DNA of 64,000 nucleotides from Pantoea sp. At-9b (GCF_000175935.2 NC_014837.1:2666001-2730000); one strand, 5' to 3'. Shown: positions 17,600-27,308, counted from the first letter of the stretch. The notes: generated by a model from the letters alone, not told the origin. Numbers and translations: made by a program.

Positions 17600-18174
17600 C
17601 AGCACACCTCCACATCGGTGGTACGCGGCAGTGCCATCATCGCTTCGCCGCAGGTGAAGATCAGATCGACGCCCTGCGGGAACGGATGTGGACGTTCGCG
17701 CAGGTAATGCAGGATCGCTTCCGGCAATTGCGGCGCAATGGCGCGCGATTCACGCAGGCCAGGGCCGGAGAGGCGTAGCGTCAGGCCGCCATTCAGCGCC
17801 GGGACTTCCACAATCAGCGTGGTGCTTTTTTCAGGGGACAGATTGTCTCCGGCGGCGAACTGAGCCGGATCGGGATTGGCACTGGCATGGGTCAGGGCAA
17901 AAGGCGCATCGCGCTCGCTGACAATCGGCACACCGGTATGAAAACGCAGGTTATTGCGCAGCAGTTCATTATCTACCTTGCCATCCAGCCACAATGCACT
18001 CTCCTGGTCGACCAGCGTCAGCAGCACTGCCGTTGCCGCCGGTGACAGATCGCCCCAGCCCTGCGTCAGCGGTAAGGCCACCATCACACCCGGCTCGCTC
18101 ATCGCTTTCAGAATGCGGCGAAAAGCGCGCTGAGCGTCTGCCACCGGATGGTTAAAACTTGCCAGTAATGTCAT
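17599..18174 (-). CDS. phnH: C-P lyase core subunit PhnH
   Basis: The 191-aa protein is a core C-P lyase subunit that pairs with PhnG and PhnI in the complex. Recognisable parts are the N-terminal FNHPVADAQRAFRRILKAMSEPG, the central TLVDQESALWLD, and LSGPGLRESRAIAPQLPEA. It starts 1 bp into the phnG stop and ends in a TGATG overlap with phnI. Its size matches the E. coli protein (about 194 aa). Confidence 0.94.
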   Translation of the reverse strand: MTLLASFNHPVADAQRAFRRILKAMSEPGVMVALPLTQGWGDLSPAATAVLLTLVDQESALWLDGKVDNELLRNNLRFHTGVPIVSERDAPFALTHASANPDPAQFAAGDNLSPEKSTTLIVEVPALNGGLTLRLSGPGLRESRAIAPQLPEAILHYLRERPHPFPQGVDLIFTCGEAMMALPRTTDVEVC

Positions 18175-18620
18175 CAGTTATCTCCGCGAACCAGCGTAAA
18201 GAAATCCACTTTGGAGCTGGCGATTTCACGTGCGCGCAGCTGACGCTGTTCTTCACGCAGGGCCGCCAGCGGGGCAATCACTTTTTCTTCAATCAGCGCC
18301 TGGGTTTCCGGCTGCTGTAATAAGGCATCGATCAATGCGCAGCGCTCGGCATGGGCTTTGTCACGGCCCAGCACATAGCTAAATCCAAGGGTGCCATCGT
18401 GCAGCTTCACCACCGCGCGCGTCACCGTGGCATCGCCCATCACGAAGCGTTTGCCGCTGCCACCCATGCGGGCCTGCAAACGGGTCAGACCGGTTTCTGC
18501 CGGACGGACGCATTCAAAACTCGGGGCGAGACGCAGCGGCTGCCAGTGCGCTTCCAGCACGCTGGCATCACTGTGGGCCAGCACCGAGAGCCAGTTCTGG
18601 CGGGCTGTTGGTTGTTTCAT
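18174..18620 (-). CDS. phnG: C-P lyase core subunit PhnG
   Basis: The 148-aa protein (E. coli 150) is the small helical core subunit of C-P lyase. Diagnostic segments are RQNWLSVLAHSD near the start, RPAETGLTRLQARMGGSGKRFVMGDATVTRA, and the C-terminal KVDFFTLVRGDN. Its ATG overlaps the phnF stop as TAATG. As the first structural gene after the repressor it should be expressed with the rest of the phnF-N unit. Confidence 0.94.
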   Translation of the reverse strand: MKQPTARQNWLSVLAHSDASVLEAHWQPLRLAPSFECVRPAETGLTRLQARMGGSGKRFVMGDATVTRAVVKLHDGTLGFSYVLGRDKAHAERCALIDALLQQPETQALIEEKVIAPLAALREEQRQLRAREIASSKVDFFTLVRGDN

Positions 18621-19339
18621 TAGTGCTCCAGAGTCAGTTCAATCATGTCGCCACGCGTCAGGCTGACGGAGTACTCCGCCACCTGACCGTCGCTGTTTTT
18701 GTTCAGGGTGCGCACGCACAACACCGGCGACTGCAAGGCAATCTCCAGTTGTTGACACTCTTTGGCCTGTGCACGGCGGGTGCTGATACGGGTTTGTGAA
18801 CGGGTCAGTTGCAATCCGAGATGCTGTTGCAGGTGGTCATGCAGCGATCCGCTGTGGAACTGCTGTAACGCGGGCCACCAGCTCAGTTCGGACAGATAGT
18901 GATTAATCACGCAGACCGGCACACCATTGACGCGACGCAGAGTTCGCAGGTGGATCACGTTGTCGCCTTCATTGACGCCAAGCGCGGTTGCCACATCGTG
19001 GCTGGCCGGGCGCAGCACCGCCAACAGACGTTCGCTGGTAGGATGGCTGCCCTGCTCCAGCAGGTTCTGACTGAAGCGTGCCTGTGCATGCAACGGGTAG
19101 TCGTAAGGACGCATCAGTACCAGGATGCCCACGCCATGACGCCGTTGCAGCAACCCTTTATTCACCAGTTCGTCCACTGCGCGACGCAGCGTGTGGCGGT
19201 TGACTTCATAATGTGCGGCCAGCTGTTGTTCGGAAGGCAAGTAATCGCCGCAGCGATATTGTTGCTGCAACGCCTGCTCCAGTTGAGCGGCGACTGCCTG
19301 ATACACAGTGGTCGGATGTCTGGATATCTCCATCACCAT
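18620..19339 (-). CDS. phnF: GntR/HutC-family regulator PhnF
   Basis: The 239-aa regulator has an N-terminal winged-helix domain (YQAVAAQLEQALQQQYRCGDYLPSEQQLAAHYEVNRHTLRRAVDELVNKG) and a UTRA ligand-binding domain. Segments such as GVGILVLMRPYDYPLHAQARFSQNL, RTLRRVNGVPVC and SQTRISTRRAQAKECQQLEI match E. coli PhnF. I start at the ATG at 19339, 5 nt after GAGG; the next upstream in-frame start is a TTG. It probably responds to a phosphonate-pathway ligand and heads the phnF-N transcription unit behind a Pho box. Confidence 0.93.
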   Translation of the reverse strand: MVMEISRHPTTVYQAVAAQLEQALQQQYRCGDYLPSEQQLAAHYEVNRHTLRRAVDELVNKGLLQRRHGVGILVLMRPYDYPLHAQARFSQNLLEQGSHPTSERLLAVLRPASHDVATALGVNEGDNVIHLRTLRRVNGVPVCVINHYLSELSWWPALQQFHSGSLHDHLQQHLGLQLTRSQTRISTRRAQAKECQQLEIALQSPVLCVRTLNKNSDGQVAEYSVSLTRGDMIELTLEH

Positions 19340-19414
19340 CAATACCTCGCTGGCGAGTGTTGAGGAAACGCAGCAAGAGGCGCTGCGGGATGGCGACTAC
19401 CTTGGCTGAGGCAA

Positions 19415-19443
19415 ATGACAAAGCCGTGACGGCTCAATGACGT
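19415..19443 (-). promoter_or_regulatory. PhoB box upstream of phnF (three half-sites)
   Basis: On the minus strand three 7-bp units recur every 11 bp: ACGTCAT, CCGTCAC and TTGTCAT (plus-strand starts 19437, 19426 and 19415). Matches to CTGTCAT/C are 5/7, 6/7 and 6/7, with 4-bp spacers. The phnF ATG is about 75 bp downstream. This places the phnF-N unit under PhoB independently of phnC. Confidence 0.75.
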
Positions 19444-19614
19444 GCTGATGAATTTGCTTTTGGGCAGCAAAACGTGACTGCCATAGCAGGTGTTTTAATA
19501 AAAAATTTTTAACTGTTTCCTTTGTGACGGCGCTCAACAATTTTTCTGCCTTTTTCACAACATTAACGCTTCCCTTGCGTAATGCAGCTTTTCAGACTTC
19601 TGCTAACTTAAATC

Positions 19615-21813
19615 ATGATCCCTCCTTGTTACGCGACTTTTAAAATGATTAATACAATCAAACTGTCAGACGGTTTCCGCCGCAATTTTGTGCGTGAAGT
19701 GATTTTGCCGTTAACGGCCATTCTGTTGCTGACCTTTGCCGGTGCGGGTGCGGGCCTGTTTTGGGGTACCCGGCTGACCAATAACGAAGCACAAGAACAG
19801 CAGCAACGGATGATTGAGGCCTCCTTCGAACAAAGCCTGACGGAGCACCTGCGTCAACTGCGCAGCCTGACACGGTGGGCACCGTTAGCCAGCCAACTGG
19901 ATTTGCCGCAACCCGACCAACGTTGGCTGGATGAGAATGTCGGCAGTTGGTTATATCAAATGTTCGATCATGAACTGGTGCTGATATTGGGGCGCGATAA
20001 TCAACTGGTGGACGTGTGGCGCAACGGCCAGTGGATGCCGGATCGTCATGTGGAGCCGCAGGTGCAGGCGATGTTGAACAGCGCACTGCTAAACGCCAGC
20101 GACAGTAACCACCCGCCTGAGGACCGGGCCGATTTTGTGCGTATTGGCGATCGTGCCGCTTCGCTGGCGGTGGGAGATATCAACGGAGATGCCCATCAGC
20201 CGGGACGCTATCGGCTGGTCAGCGTTAAATATCTCGACGACCACTATCTGTACGGGTTAGCGAATCGCAGCCAACTGCGTCAACTACATTTCAGCGGCAA
20301 CGCGCCGCAGCCGAATAACAAGGCACATTATCTGCTCAACTCACAACAGGGCGAACCGGTGGGGTATATCAGCTGGGAGCCGGATCGGCCTGGCGCACAG
20401 ATGTTGCGCACCATCGGCCCTTCTACCCTGTTGTCGGTGGTGATGATTACCCTGGTGTGCCTGTTTATGGTCCGACGTATCTGGACCTCGTCGCTCAGTC
20501 TGTCCCAGTCGCTGCTCAGGCTGGGAGCCAGCGAAGCGCAGGCGCAACATCTGGCATTTCACGATGTGTTGACCGGTCTGCCTAATCGTTCAATGGTGGA
20601 GGATCGCCTTTCCCAGGCGCTAGCGATGGCCGCCCGCTATGACCACCGCGTTGCCTTACTGCTTATCGACCTCGATCGTTTCAAGACCATCAATGATACC
20701 TATGGTCACCATGCCGGAGATGAACTGATTATTCAGGTCGGGCACCGCTTAACCAGTATCGTGCGCGCCAGTGATACCGTGGGCCGCATTGGTGGTGACG
20801 AATTTATTATCGTGATGCCAGATGTAGACAATATTGGGCAAGTCCAGTCGCTGGCAAAACGCATCATCAGCGCCCTCAGCGAGCCTTATCAGTTGTTTGG
20901 CAGTGAAGCCTGGATTGGTGCCAGCATCGGCCTGGCGCTGGCACCCAAGGATGGACTGGATCGTCAGGAGTTAATGCGCAAAGCCGATATCGCCCTGTAC
21001 GAAGCGAAAAATAGCGGACGCGGTCAGTTTCGTCAGTTTGAACGGGTGATGGACGAGTCACTGCGTACCCGCCAGCAAATTGCCGCCGATCTACGCCAGG
21101 CGCTGCTGCATTTTGACGGACTGGCGGTGTGGTATCAGCCGTTGATGGAGATCAGCGGCCAGCGCGTCGATGGTGTCGAAGCGCTGTTACGCTGGCAACA
21201 CCCGGAGCGGGGCGAAGTGCCGCCGGGCGAATTTATCGCTATCGCCGAAGAAACCGGGCTGATCATCCCGCTGGGGGAATGGGTGCTGCGCGAGGCCTGT
21301 AAAACCTCGTTGCGCCTGCCGCAGTTGATTGTGGCGGTTAACGTCTCACCGGTGCAGTTTCGCGCCAGCGGTTTTGTCGAGCGTATGATTGAAATTGTGC
21401 AGTCCGAAGGGGCCGACCCCCAACGCCTGGAGCTGGAAATTACCGAAGGCGTATTGATTGAAGATGAGCATGAAGCGCGTAATAACATCATCGCGTTACG
21501 CAGCGCCGGTTTCCGCATTGCGTTGGATGATTTTGGCACCGGCTATTCCAGCCTCAACTACCTCAGTACCTTCCCGGTCGACAAAATCAAAATCGACCGT
21601 TCGTTTACCCAATCGTTAGGGGTGGCGCAGAATTCAGCGGCCATCATTGAATCGGTGGTGCGGTTGGGCCACGCCATGGGACTGATGGTGACCGCCGAAG
21701 GGGTGGAAACCGAAGGTCAGATGAGCGCCCTTGCCGACGCTGGCTGCAACCAGTTGCAGGGGTATTTGTTTAGCCAGGCGGTGCCGTTTGAGGAGCTGGA
21801 AAGGATGGTTTAA
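19615..21813 (+). CDS. membrane GGDEF-EAL cyclic-di-GMP protein with periplasmic sensor
   Basis: The 732-aa protein has a membrane helix near residues 28-48, a periplasmic region of about 200 residues resembling CHASE4, a second helix near 260-280, then GGDEF and EAL domains. The cyclase motif is intact (RIGGDEF), and an RxxD product-inhibition site (RASD) lies exactly five residues before it. The EAL half keeps EALLRWQHP, ITEGVLIEDE, DDFGTGYSSLNYL and KIDRSFT, so both activities could be present. Neither candidate ATG (19615 or 19645) has a strong ribosome site. It is divergent from phnF, separated by 275 bp, and a 22-bp-armed hairpin follows the stop. Confidence 0.9.
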   Translation: MIPPCYATFKMINTIKLSDGFRRNFVREVILPLTAILLLTFAGAGAGLFWGTRLTNNEAQEQQQRMIEASFEQSLTEHLRQLRSLTRWAPLASQLDLPQPDQRWLDENVGSWLYQMFDHELVLILGRDNQLVDVWRNGQWMPDRHVEPQVQAMLNSALLNASDSNHPPEDRADFVRIGDRAASLAVGDINGDAHQPGRYRLVSVKYLDDHYLYGLANRSQLRQLHFSGNAPQPNNKAHYLLNSQQGEPVGYISWEPDRPGAQMLRTIGPSTLLSVVMITLVCLFMVRRIWTSSLSLSQSLLRLGASEAQAQHLAFHDVLTGLPNRSMVEDRLSQALAMAARYDHRVALLLIDLDRFKTINDTYGHHAGDELIIQVGHRLTSIVRASDTVGRIGGDEFIIVMPDVDNIGQVQSLAKRIISALSEPYQLFGSEAWIGASIGLALAPKDGLDRQELMRKADIALYEAKNSGRGQFRQFERVMDESLRTRQQIAADLRQALLHFDGLAVWYQPLMEISGQRVDGVEALLRWQHPERGEVPPGEFIAIAEETGLIIPLGEWVLREACKTSLRLPQLIVAVNVSPVQFRASGFVERMIEIVQSEGADPQRLELEITEGVLIEDEHEARNNIIALRSAGFRIALDDFGTGYSSLNYLSTFPVDKIKIDRSFTQSLGVAQNSAAIIESVVRLGHAMGLMVTAEGVETEGQMSALADAGCNQLQGYLFSQAVPFEELERMV

Positions 21814-21819
21814 AACATT

Positions 21820-21876
21820 GCGCGAAAAATCGCGCCGCTACGGATACGTGTACTGTAGCGGCGCGATTTTTCGCGC
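21820..21876. terminator. REP pair forming a long hairpin between convergent genes
   Basis: Two perfect 22-bp inverted arms (21820-21841 and 21855-21876) around a 13-bp loop carry the REP core GTAGCGGCGCGATTTTTCGC. The pair lies between the GGDEF-EAL gene and the convergent SDR gene. The fold could terminate transcription from both sides. Confidence 0.75.
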
Positions 21877-21885
21877 GTCTTAATC

Positions 21886-22728
21886 TTATTGCGGGAAATC
21901 GGTATCAATCGACGTCTGCTTCCACGCCTCAATCTGCGCCAGCCGCTCTTTTAATTTATTGGTCACTGCGTCATAACCCCACGCCCCCATCACCAGATGG
22001 CGCGGTGGGTTGGCGTTTTCAGTGATGGCGATCATCGCACTGGCGGCGCGGGCCGGGTCACCCGCCTGGGTGCCGCTGTATTCAGAGGTGGCCTTCATCC
22101 GTGCTGCCGCCGTGTCGGCGTATTCCGGCAATTTACTTGGCGTCTGATGCAGCGAACGACCTGCCCAGTCGGTGCGGAACGGTCCGGGTTCAACGCAGGT
22201 GACGTGGATGCCCAGAGGGGCAGTTTCCAGCGCCAGCGAATCGGACCAGCCTTCCACCGCGTGTTTACTGGCAGAGTAATAACCGGAGCTGGCAAAGCCG
22301 ATAAATCCGGCCACGGAGGTAATGTTGATAATATGGCCGCTGCGCGCTTTGCGCATCGTGGGCAGAACGGCTCGCGTCAGGGCGAACAGGCCGAACACGT
22401 TGGCATCAAACTGCGCGCGGATTTCCTGCTCCTCGCCCTCTTCGACCGAGCTTTGATAGCCATAACCCGCGTTATTTACCAGCACATCGAGGGTACCAAA
22501 GGTCGCCAGTGCCTTACCTACCGCAGCATCAATGCTTGCCTGCTGTGTCACATCTAACGCCAGCGCCAGGGCGTTGCTGTGGCCCTCGACCAAATCCTGC
22601 ACTTTTGCCGGATCGCGCGCCGTTACCACGGTGTTGAATCCTCTTGCAATCGCCTGCTGCGCCAGTTCCCGGCCAAAGCCCGTGGAGCAGCCGGAAATAA
22701 ACCATACCGGACGTTTTGCTGTTGCCAT
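21886..22728 (-). CDS. short-chain dehydrogenase/reductase
   Basis: The roughly 280-aa classical SDR has the nucleotide motif SGCSTGFGREL near the N-terminus, the NNAGYGYQ motif, catalytic Ser in NITSVAGF, and the YSASK active-site pair (YYSASKHAVEGWSDSLA). FRTDWAGRS lies in the substrate loop. I chose the ATG at 22728, preceded by GGAGAG at 7 nt; a longer reading to 22806 adds an unrelated N-terminus. The substrate is unknown. It stands alone downstream of the hydantoinase genes, about 100 bp away. Confidence 0.85.
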   Translation of the reverse strand: MATAKRPVWFISGCSTGFGRELAQQAIARGFNTVVTARDPAKVQDLVEGHSNALALALDVTQQASIDAAVGKALATFGTLDVLVNNAGYGYQSSVEEGEEQEIRAQFDANVFGLFALTRAVLPTMRKARSGHIINITSVAGFIGFASSGYYSASKHAVEGWSDSLALETAPLGIHVTCVEPGPFRTDWAGRSLHQTPSKLPEYADTAAARMKATSEYSGTQAGDPARAASAMIAITENANPPRHLVMGAWGYDAVTNKLKERLAQIEAWKQTSIDTDFPQ

Positions 22729-22831
22729 GCTGAGACTCTCCTGAAATGAGCCAAGCCCGATGACGATGCCATCGGGCAAAGAGACTAAGCCTGGCAGGAA
22801 CGCCATAAAGGATTTAGCGCGTTGTGCGCCA

Positions 22832-24799
22832 TCACACCTTCATCGCCGGATAGCGCTGACGTAAATTGGCAAAGATGGCGTGCATCTGTGGCGCGATGTC
22901 GGTGGCTGCCCCTGCCGCCACCGCTTTGAACACTTGCTGCTTAAGAAAATGACGCCAGCCAACCGGCGCAGCGGCCAAAAACGTGGTCAACAGTTGATAA
23001 CGTTCTGGCGTCCACAGCGCTTCAAAAGCATCGCGCGCGGCGCCGTGATCAAAGTGCGCGCTGGCCTGCTGACCCATTTCACTACGCAAGCGTGCGGTAG
23101 CCGCGTGATCAATCTGGTTATCGACAATCACCACGCCATAGGCGGCGCGGGCAGCCGCGTGACTGACAAAGCCACAGCGCACATCGTTGAGTACCGCCTG
23201 TTCATCCCGCTGCACCGGCAGGCCATACCCTCCCGCTCCCGGACCACGCACTTCAACAATGTCGCCCGGCTGGCAGCGGATCACATCAGTATTGCCATGC
23301 TCGATCACCTCGCCGTCACGCAGGGTGCGGAAATGAGACAAACCACCAGGCAGCCCGCCCAACACCCCTGCCGAGGCAAACACCGAACGGTTGCGGTTGC
23401 GCGCAGTGACCAGCGTATCCGGTGCGAAGATCTCGAACACCATCTCGGTAGCCAGCCCGCCGCGAAAACGTCCGGCCCCGGCGCTGTCAGCCGTCAGGCC
23501 GTAGCGATGGAAATGGATCGGCACTTCTGCTTCGTTTATCTCAATCGGCGTATTTTTCAGAAAGGCCGATAGCCCCCCGGACCCATCCGGACCATCATGG
23601 CGCGGCGTGCCGCCCGCACCACCGCCCACCGGCCCGAGTGACGCCACCACGCTACGATTGGCGGCATCGCTGGTGCGGATATTCATGATCGAGTTACCGC
23701 CCGGCGAGTTGGCAGGCAGGCGATCCGGTATCGCCTGTGAAAACACGCCAATGGTAGCAATCTGCGATAGTGCGCAGGTCAGCGAGCGCATCCCGACCGC
23801 CGCTGGCGCTTCACAGTTCATCACCGTCCCCGGCGGCAGTATGGCACGCGTCGGGCGCAGCGTACCGGCATTGAGCAGCAGGTTACGATCCAGTGTCGAG
23901 AGCACATAAGTGACGCCGACCAGCGCCAGCGGGTGACGCTCACGTCCGCCGGTTGGCATATTCAACGAAGAAGCCAGCTGTGGGTCGCTGCCGGTGTAAT
24001 CCAGCTCCAGCGTCTCTCCCTGCACGCGCAGGGTGATCGCCACGCGACACGGGTAGCCGCCGTCGCCGTCTTCATCAGCAAAGTCAGCATAGAAATATTC
24101 ACCGTCGGGAATGGTGGCGATAATGCTGCGCGCCTGCCGCTCGGCGTAATCAAGAATGCCTTCGATGCCCTGAAGAAAATCCTCGACGCCAAAGCGGGCA
24201 ATGATCTCGTGGATTTTACGCTCCCCAACGTTGACGGAGGCGAGTTGTGCTTTGAAATCCCCCCAGTTTTGATCCGGCACGCGCACGTTAAGGCGCATAA
24301 TACGCGCCACTTCTTCATTCAGTTCGCCATTACGCACGATTTTCAGCGGTGGAATACGGATGCCTTCCTGCACGATGTCGGTCAGGGAACGCGACAGCGA
24401 CGCGGGCACGGCTCCGCCAACATCGGTGTTGTGGATATGCCCGACGACAAAGCAGACGATAGCGCCCTGATGAAACACCGGCTTCCAGATATGGATATCC
24501 GGCGAGTGGGTGGCAACGTTGCCAGCGTAGGAATCGTTGGTAATGCAGATATCCCCCTCGTCGTAGTGGTCGATCAACGCCAGCACCGGGGCATAATCAA
24601 TGCCGCTGTACCAGGGGGCACCGAAGCTACGCGGCGAGGCAAACGCCAGCCCATCGCGGCTGACAATCTGGCAGGAGAAATCTTCGGTTTCTTTGACAAA
24701 GGTGGAGTGCGCCGTGCGCATCAGGGTGAACGCCATTGCATCAGCCGCTGCTGCACAGTAGTTAGCGAGGATTTGCAGGTTACGTCCGTCAATCGCCAT
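22832..24799 (-). CDS. hydantoinase/oxoprolinase B subunit (HyuB family)
   Basis: The 655-aa protein belongs to the HyuB family, which with HyuA forms ATP-dependent N-methylhydantoinase, 5-oxoprolinase or acetone-carboxylase-type enzymes. Typical segments are AMAFTLMRTAHSTFVKETEDFSC near the start, NDSYAGNVATHSPDI, HIHNTDVGGAVP, LDYTGSDPQ and the Gly-rich GRFRGGLATEMVFE and GDIVEVRGPGAGGYG regions. It starts 1 bp after the hyuA stop. There is no adjacent transporter or regulator, so the natural substrate (hydantoin, oxoproline or another cyclic amide) cannot be decided. Confidence 0.88.
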   Translation of the reverse strand: MAIDGRNLQILANYCAAAADAMAFTLMRTAHSTFVKETEDFSCQIVSRDGLAFASPRSFGAPWYSGIDYAPVLALIDHYDEGDICITNDSYAGNVATHSPDIHIWKPVFHQGAIVCFVVGHIHNTDVGGAVPASLSRSLTDIVQEGIRIPPLKIVRNGELNEEVARIMRLNVRVPDQNWGDFKAQLASVNVGERKIHEIIARFGVEDFLQGIEGILDYAERQARSIIATIPDGEYFYADFADEDGDGGYPCRVAITLRVQGETLELDYTGSDPQLASSLNMPTGGRERHPLALVGVTYVLSTLDRNLLLNAGTLRPTRAILPPGTVMNCEAPAAVGMRSLTCALSQIATIGVFSQAIPDRLPANSPGGNSIMNIRTSDAANRSVVASLGPVGGGAGGTPRHDGPDGSGGLSAFLKNTPIEINEAEVPIHFHRYGLTADSAGAGRFRGGLATEMVFEIFAPDTLVTARNRNRSVFASAGVLGGLPGGLSHFRTLRDGEVIEHGNTDVIRCQPGDIVEVRGPGAGGYGLPVQRDEQAVLNDVRCGFVSHAAARAAYGVVIVDNQIDHAATARLRSEMGQQASAHFDHGAARDAFEALWTPERYQLLTTFLAAAPVGWRHFLKQQVFKAVAAGAATDIAPQMHAIFANLRQRYPAMKV

Positions 24800-24800
24800 C

Positions 24801-26846
24801 TCAGTTCACCTCCAGCGGGGTAATCAATAAATTGCCAAATTCATCCACCCGGACCTGCATCTGCGGCGGCACGCAGGTCGTGCAGTCGTCCTGCGCGATG
24901 ATCACCGGGCCAGATAGCTGATGGCCTGCCCCCAGGCTGGCACGTAGCACCACATCGACCTGATGCTGTGCGCCATCGATCCAGGCACTGACCTGCTTCG
25001 CCACCGCCACCGGCCCCTCAGCAGCGGCCAGTCGATTCAGCGTCGGCTTGGGTGTCGGTGAGGCAATGACCAGACGCAGGTTAATAATCTGCACCGGTGC
25101 ACTGGCATCACAATGACCAAACAGCTGCTGATGCTGACGGTCAAAGGCATCATGCAGAGCTTTGACGTTGGCCTGGGTCAGCCAGGACGCCTCCAGCGCT
25201 ACCTCAATTTCGAACGATTGCCCGCGATAGCGCATATCCGCGCTGTAGTGCAGGGTGAATGGCATCCCGGCTCCGTGTTGCTCACTGAGCCAGCCGCATG
25301 CGCGCTGACTTAACGCGTCGGCTTCGGTCGCCAGTTTATCCGCCAGCGAGCTATCGAGGTCGCTGTAGAGGGTGCGGATAAAGTCGTTACGGATATCCGC
25401 CACCAGGCCACCCAGCGCCGATAACACCCCTGGCGTCGGCGGCACGATGACCCCTTTCATATTCAATTCACGCGCAAGGAAGCAGCCCATCATCGGACCC
25501 GCACCACCAAACGCGAGGAACCAGAATTCACGCGGATCGAGACCAAAACGCGACAACAAACCGCTGGTATCGCTGTACATGCTGGAGATCGCCAGTTCGA
25601 TGGCGGTTTCCGCCGTCTCCTCCACGGAAATATTGAGCTTATTCGCCAGTGGCTGCCACGCCGCACGCGCCGCAGCAACATCGACCTGTACCGCGTTATA
25701 GCCCAAATCGCCGTGGCCGATCATGCCGCAGGCGGCAAAGGCATCGGTGGCGGTTGGTTGCGTCCCGCCGCGTTGGAAACAGACCGGCCCCGGCAGTGAA
25801 CCCGCGCTGTCCGGCCCCATTTGCAGTACGCCCTGATTATCGATCCATGCCAGCGAACCGCCGCCCTGTCCCACGGACGTCACCGCCACGGACGGGATAT
25901 AGATAGGAAAATCACCGATGATTTCGCCGTTCCCCTGCGCCACCTGGCCATCGATAATCACCGCCACATCAGCGCTGGTACCGCCAATATCCAGACTGAG
26001 GATTTTGTCGAATCCACAGGCGCTGGCGAGGAAGCTGGCACCGATCACGCCGGAGGCGGTACCGGACAGCACCATCTGCACGCACTCGCTTTTCGCCTGC
26101 TCCACCCCCATCACCCCACCGTTGGATTTAGTGATGCGCGGCGGCGGCACCACACCCATGGTTTTCAGCGCACGTTCAAAGGATTCGAGGTAGTTGATCA
26201 CCATGGGTTGCACATAAGCATTGATGGTGGCGGTGATGGTGCGTTCATACTCGCGGATAATGGGCCAGATATCGGCCGAACAGGAGGTCAGGAGTTCCGG
26301 TGCCTGTTCATTGATAATGGCTTTGACGGCGGCTTCATTGTGGCGGTTGCGATAGCTGTGCAGCAACGCCACCACAATCCCCTGGCACCCCGCCGCTTTC
26401 GCCCCGGCGATCGCCTCAAGTACCGTTTGGCGATCCACTGCCTGCAACACCTCGCCGTGGCGGTCGGTACGTTCTTTGATGGCGAAAACCCGGTCACGGG
26501 AAATCAACGGGGCGGGTCGGCGTGAGAACAGATCGTGGATGTGCGGAATCTTCAGCCGCGCCAGTTCCAGCACATCGCAAAACCCGTCCGTGGCAAACAG
26601 CGCCAGTTTGACTCCGCGCCGTTGGATCACCGCGTTGATGCCCACCGTGGTGCCGTGCGTAAAGTAATCGATGTGCTGCGGCGCGATACCGTCACGCTGC
26701 TCCAACTGTGCCAATCCGGTAAGAATCTCACTGCCGGGCTGATCCGGCCTTGAGAGGACTTTTAAGGTGTGAATCTGATTGGTTTGCTCATTCAGGACGG
26801 CAAAATCAGTGAAGGAGCCGCCAATATCTACGCCAACACGATACAT
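24801..26846 (-). CDS. hydantoinase/oxoprolinase A subunit (HyuA family)
   Basis: The 681-aa protein has the actin-like ATPase-type N-terminus VGVDIGGSFTDFAVL, the THGTTVGINAVIQRRGVKLALFAT segment, ILSLDIGGTSADVAVI and FGGAGPMMGCFLARELNMKG of the HyuA family. It pairs with the B subunit encoded directly downstream to hydrolyse cyclic amide bonds at the expense of ATP. GGAT stands 7 nt before the ATG. A GNAT gene ends 15 bp upstream and probably shares the transcript. Confidence 0.88.
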   Translation of the reverse strand: MYRVGVDIGGSFTDFAVLNEQTNQIHTLKVLSRPDQPGSEILTGLAQLEQRDGIAPQHIDYFTHGTTVGINAVIQRRGVKLALFATDGFCDVLELARLKIPHIHDLFSRRPAPLISRDRVFAIKERTDRHGEVLQAVDRQTVLEAIAGAKAAGCQGIVVALLHSYRNRHNEAAVKAIINEQAPELLTSCSADIWPIIREYERTITATINAYVQPMVINYLESFERALKTMGVVPPPRITKSNGGVMGVEQAKSECVQMVLSGTASGVIGASFLASACGFDKILSLDIGGTSADVAVIIDGQVAQGNGEIIGDFPIYIPSVAVTSVGQGGGSLAWIDNQGVLQMGPDSAGSLPGPVCFQRGGTQPTATDAFAACGMIGHGDLGYNAVQVDVAAARAAWQPLANKLNISVEETAETAIELAISSMYSDTSGLLSRFGLDPREFWFLAFGGAGPMMGCFLARELNMKGVIVPPTPGVLSALGGLVADIRNDFIRTLYSDLDSSLADKLATEADALSQRACGWLSEQHGAGMPFTLHYSADMRYRGQSFEIEVALEASWLTQANVKALHDAFDRQHQQLFGHCDASAPVQIINLRLVIASPTPKPTLNRLAAAEGPVAVAKQVSAWIDGAQHQVDVVLRASLGAGHQLSGPVIIAQDDCTTCVPPQMQVRVDEFGNLLITPLEVN

Positions 26847-26861
26847 GGTTTTTATCCGTTA

Positions 26862-27308
26862 TCAGGAGAGAGGAAATTCCATCAGCTTGTGCGGGTCCTG
26901 CACCACGCGCCAGCCAAGGCGCTGATACAGCTGATGGGCATCATTGGTCGAAAGCATCCAGCGGTGTACGGTTAGCAATTCCGGGTGCGCCCGCACACAG
27001 GTTGCCAGCCAACTGCCAAGACCGTGACCACGCCAGTTTTCATCGATGATCACATCACACAGCCAGCCAAATCGGGTGTAGTCAGTGATCAGCCGGGCAA
27101 ACCCGATTTGCTGATTCTGTTGGTACAAACCAAACGGCAGTGACCCCGCGATAGCACGCTCGGTTTTCGCGCGTGGTTGGCCCTTGGCCCAGTAAGAACG
27201 TTCGGCCAGTTGATAATGAATCCAGTCAACATCAAGGCGCTGACGTTCGGTAGAGATGATGAAGTCATCGCGCTGCCACAGATGATCGGCAAGGGTTAAA
27301 GCGGTCAT
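26862..27308 (-). CDS. GNAT-family N-acetyltransferase
   Basis: The 148-aa acetyltransferase has the acetyl-CoA motif A in DVIIDENWRGHGLGSWLATCV and a C-terminal LGWRVVQDPHKLMEF segment. GGAG stands 5 nt before the ATG at 27308; a longer in-frame start lacks a site. It is the first gene before hyuA (15-bp gap), so it may acetylate a product or intermediate of that pathway, which is an inference. The large repeat element copy 2 lies about 180 bp upstream of its start. Confidence 0.78.
   Translation of the reverse strand: MTALTLADHLWQRDDFIISTERQRLDVDWIHYQLAERSYWAKGQPRAKTERAIAGSLPFGLYQQNQQIGFARLITDYTRFGWLCDVIIDENWRGHGLGSWLATCVRAHPELLTVHRWMLSTNDAHQLYQRLGWRVVQDPHKLMEFPLS

Noticed and set aside
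26862..27308. GNAT gene as phnO
   Set aside because: It is far from the phn cluster, grouped with hydantoinase genes, and shows no specific resemblance to PhnO.
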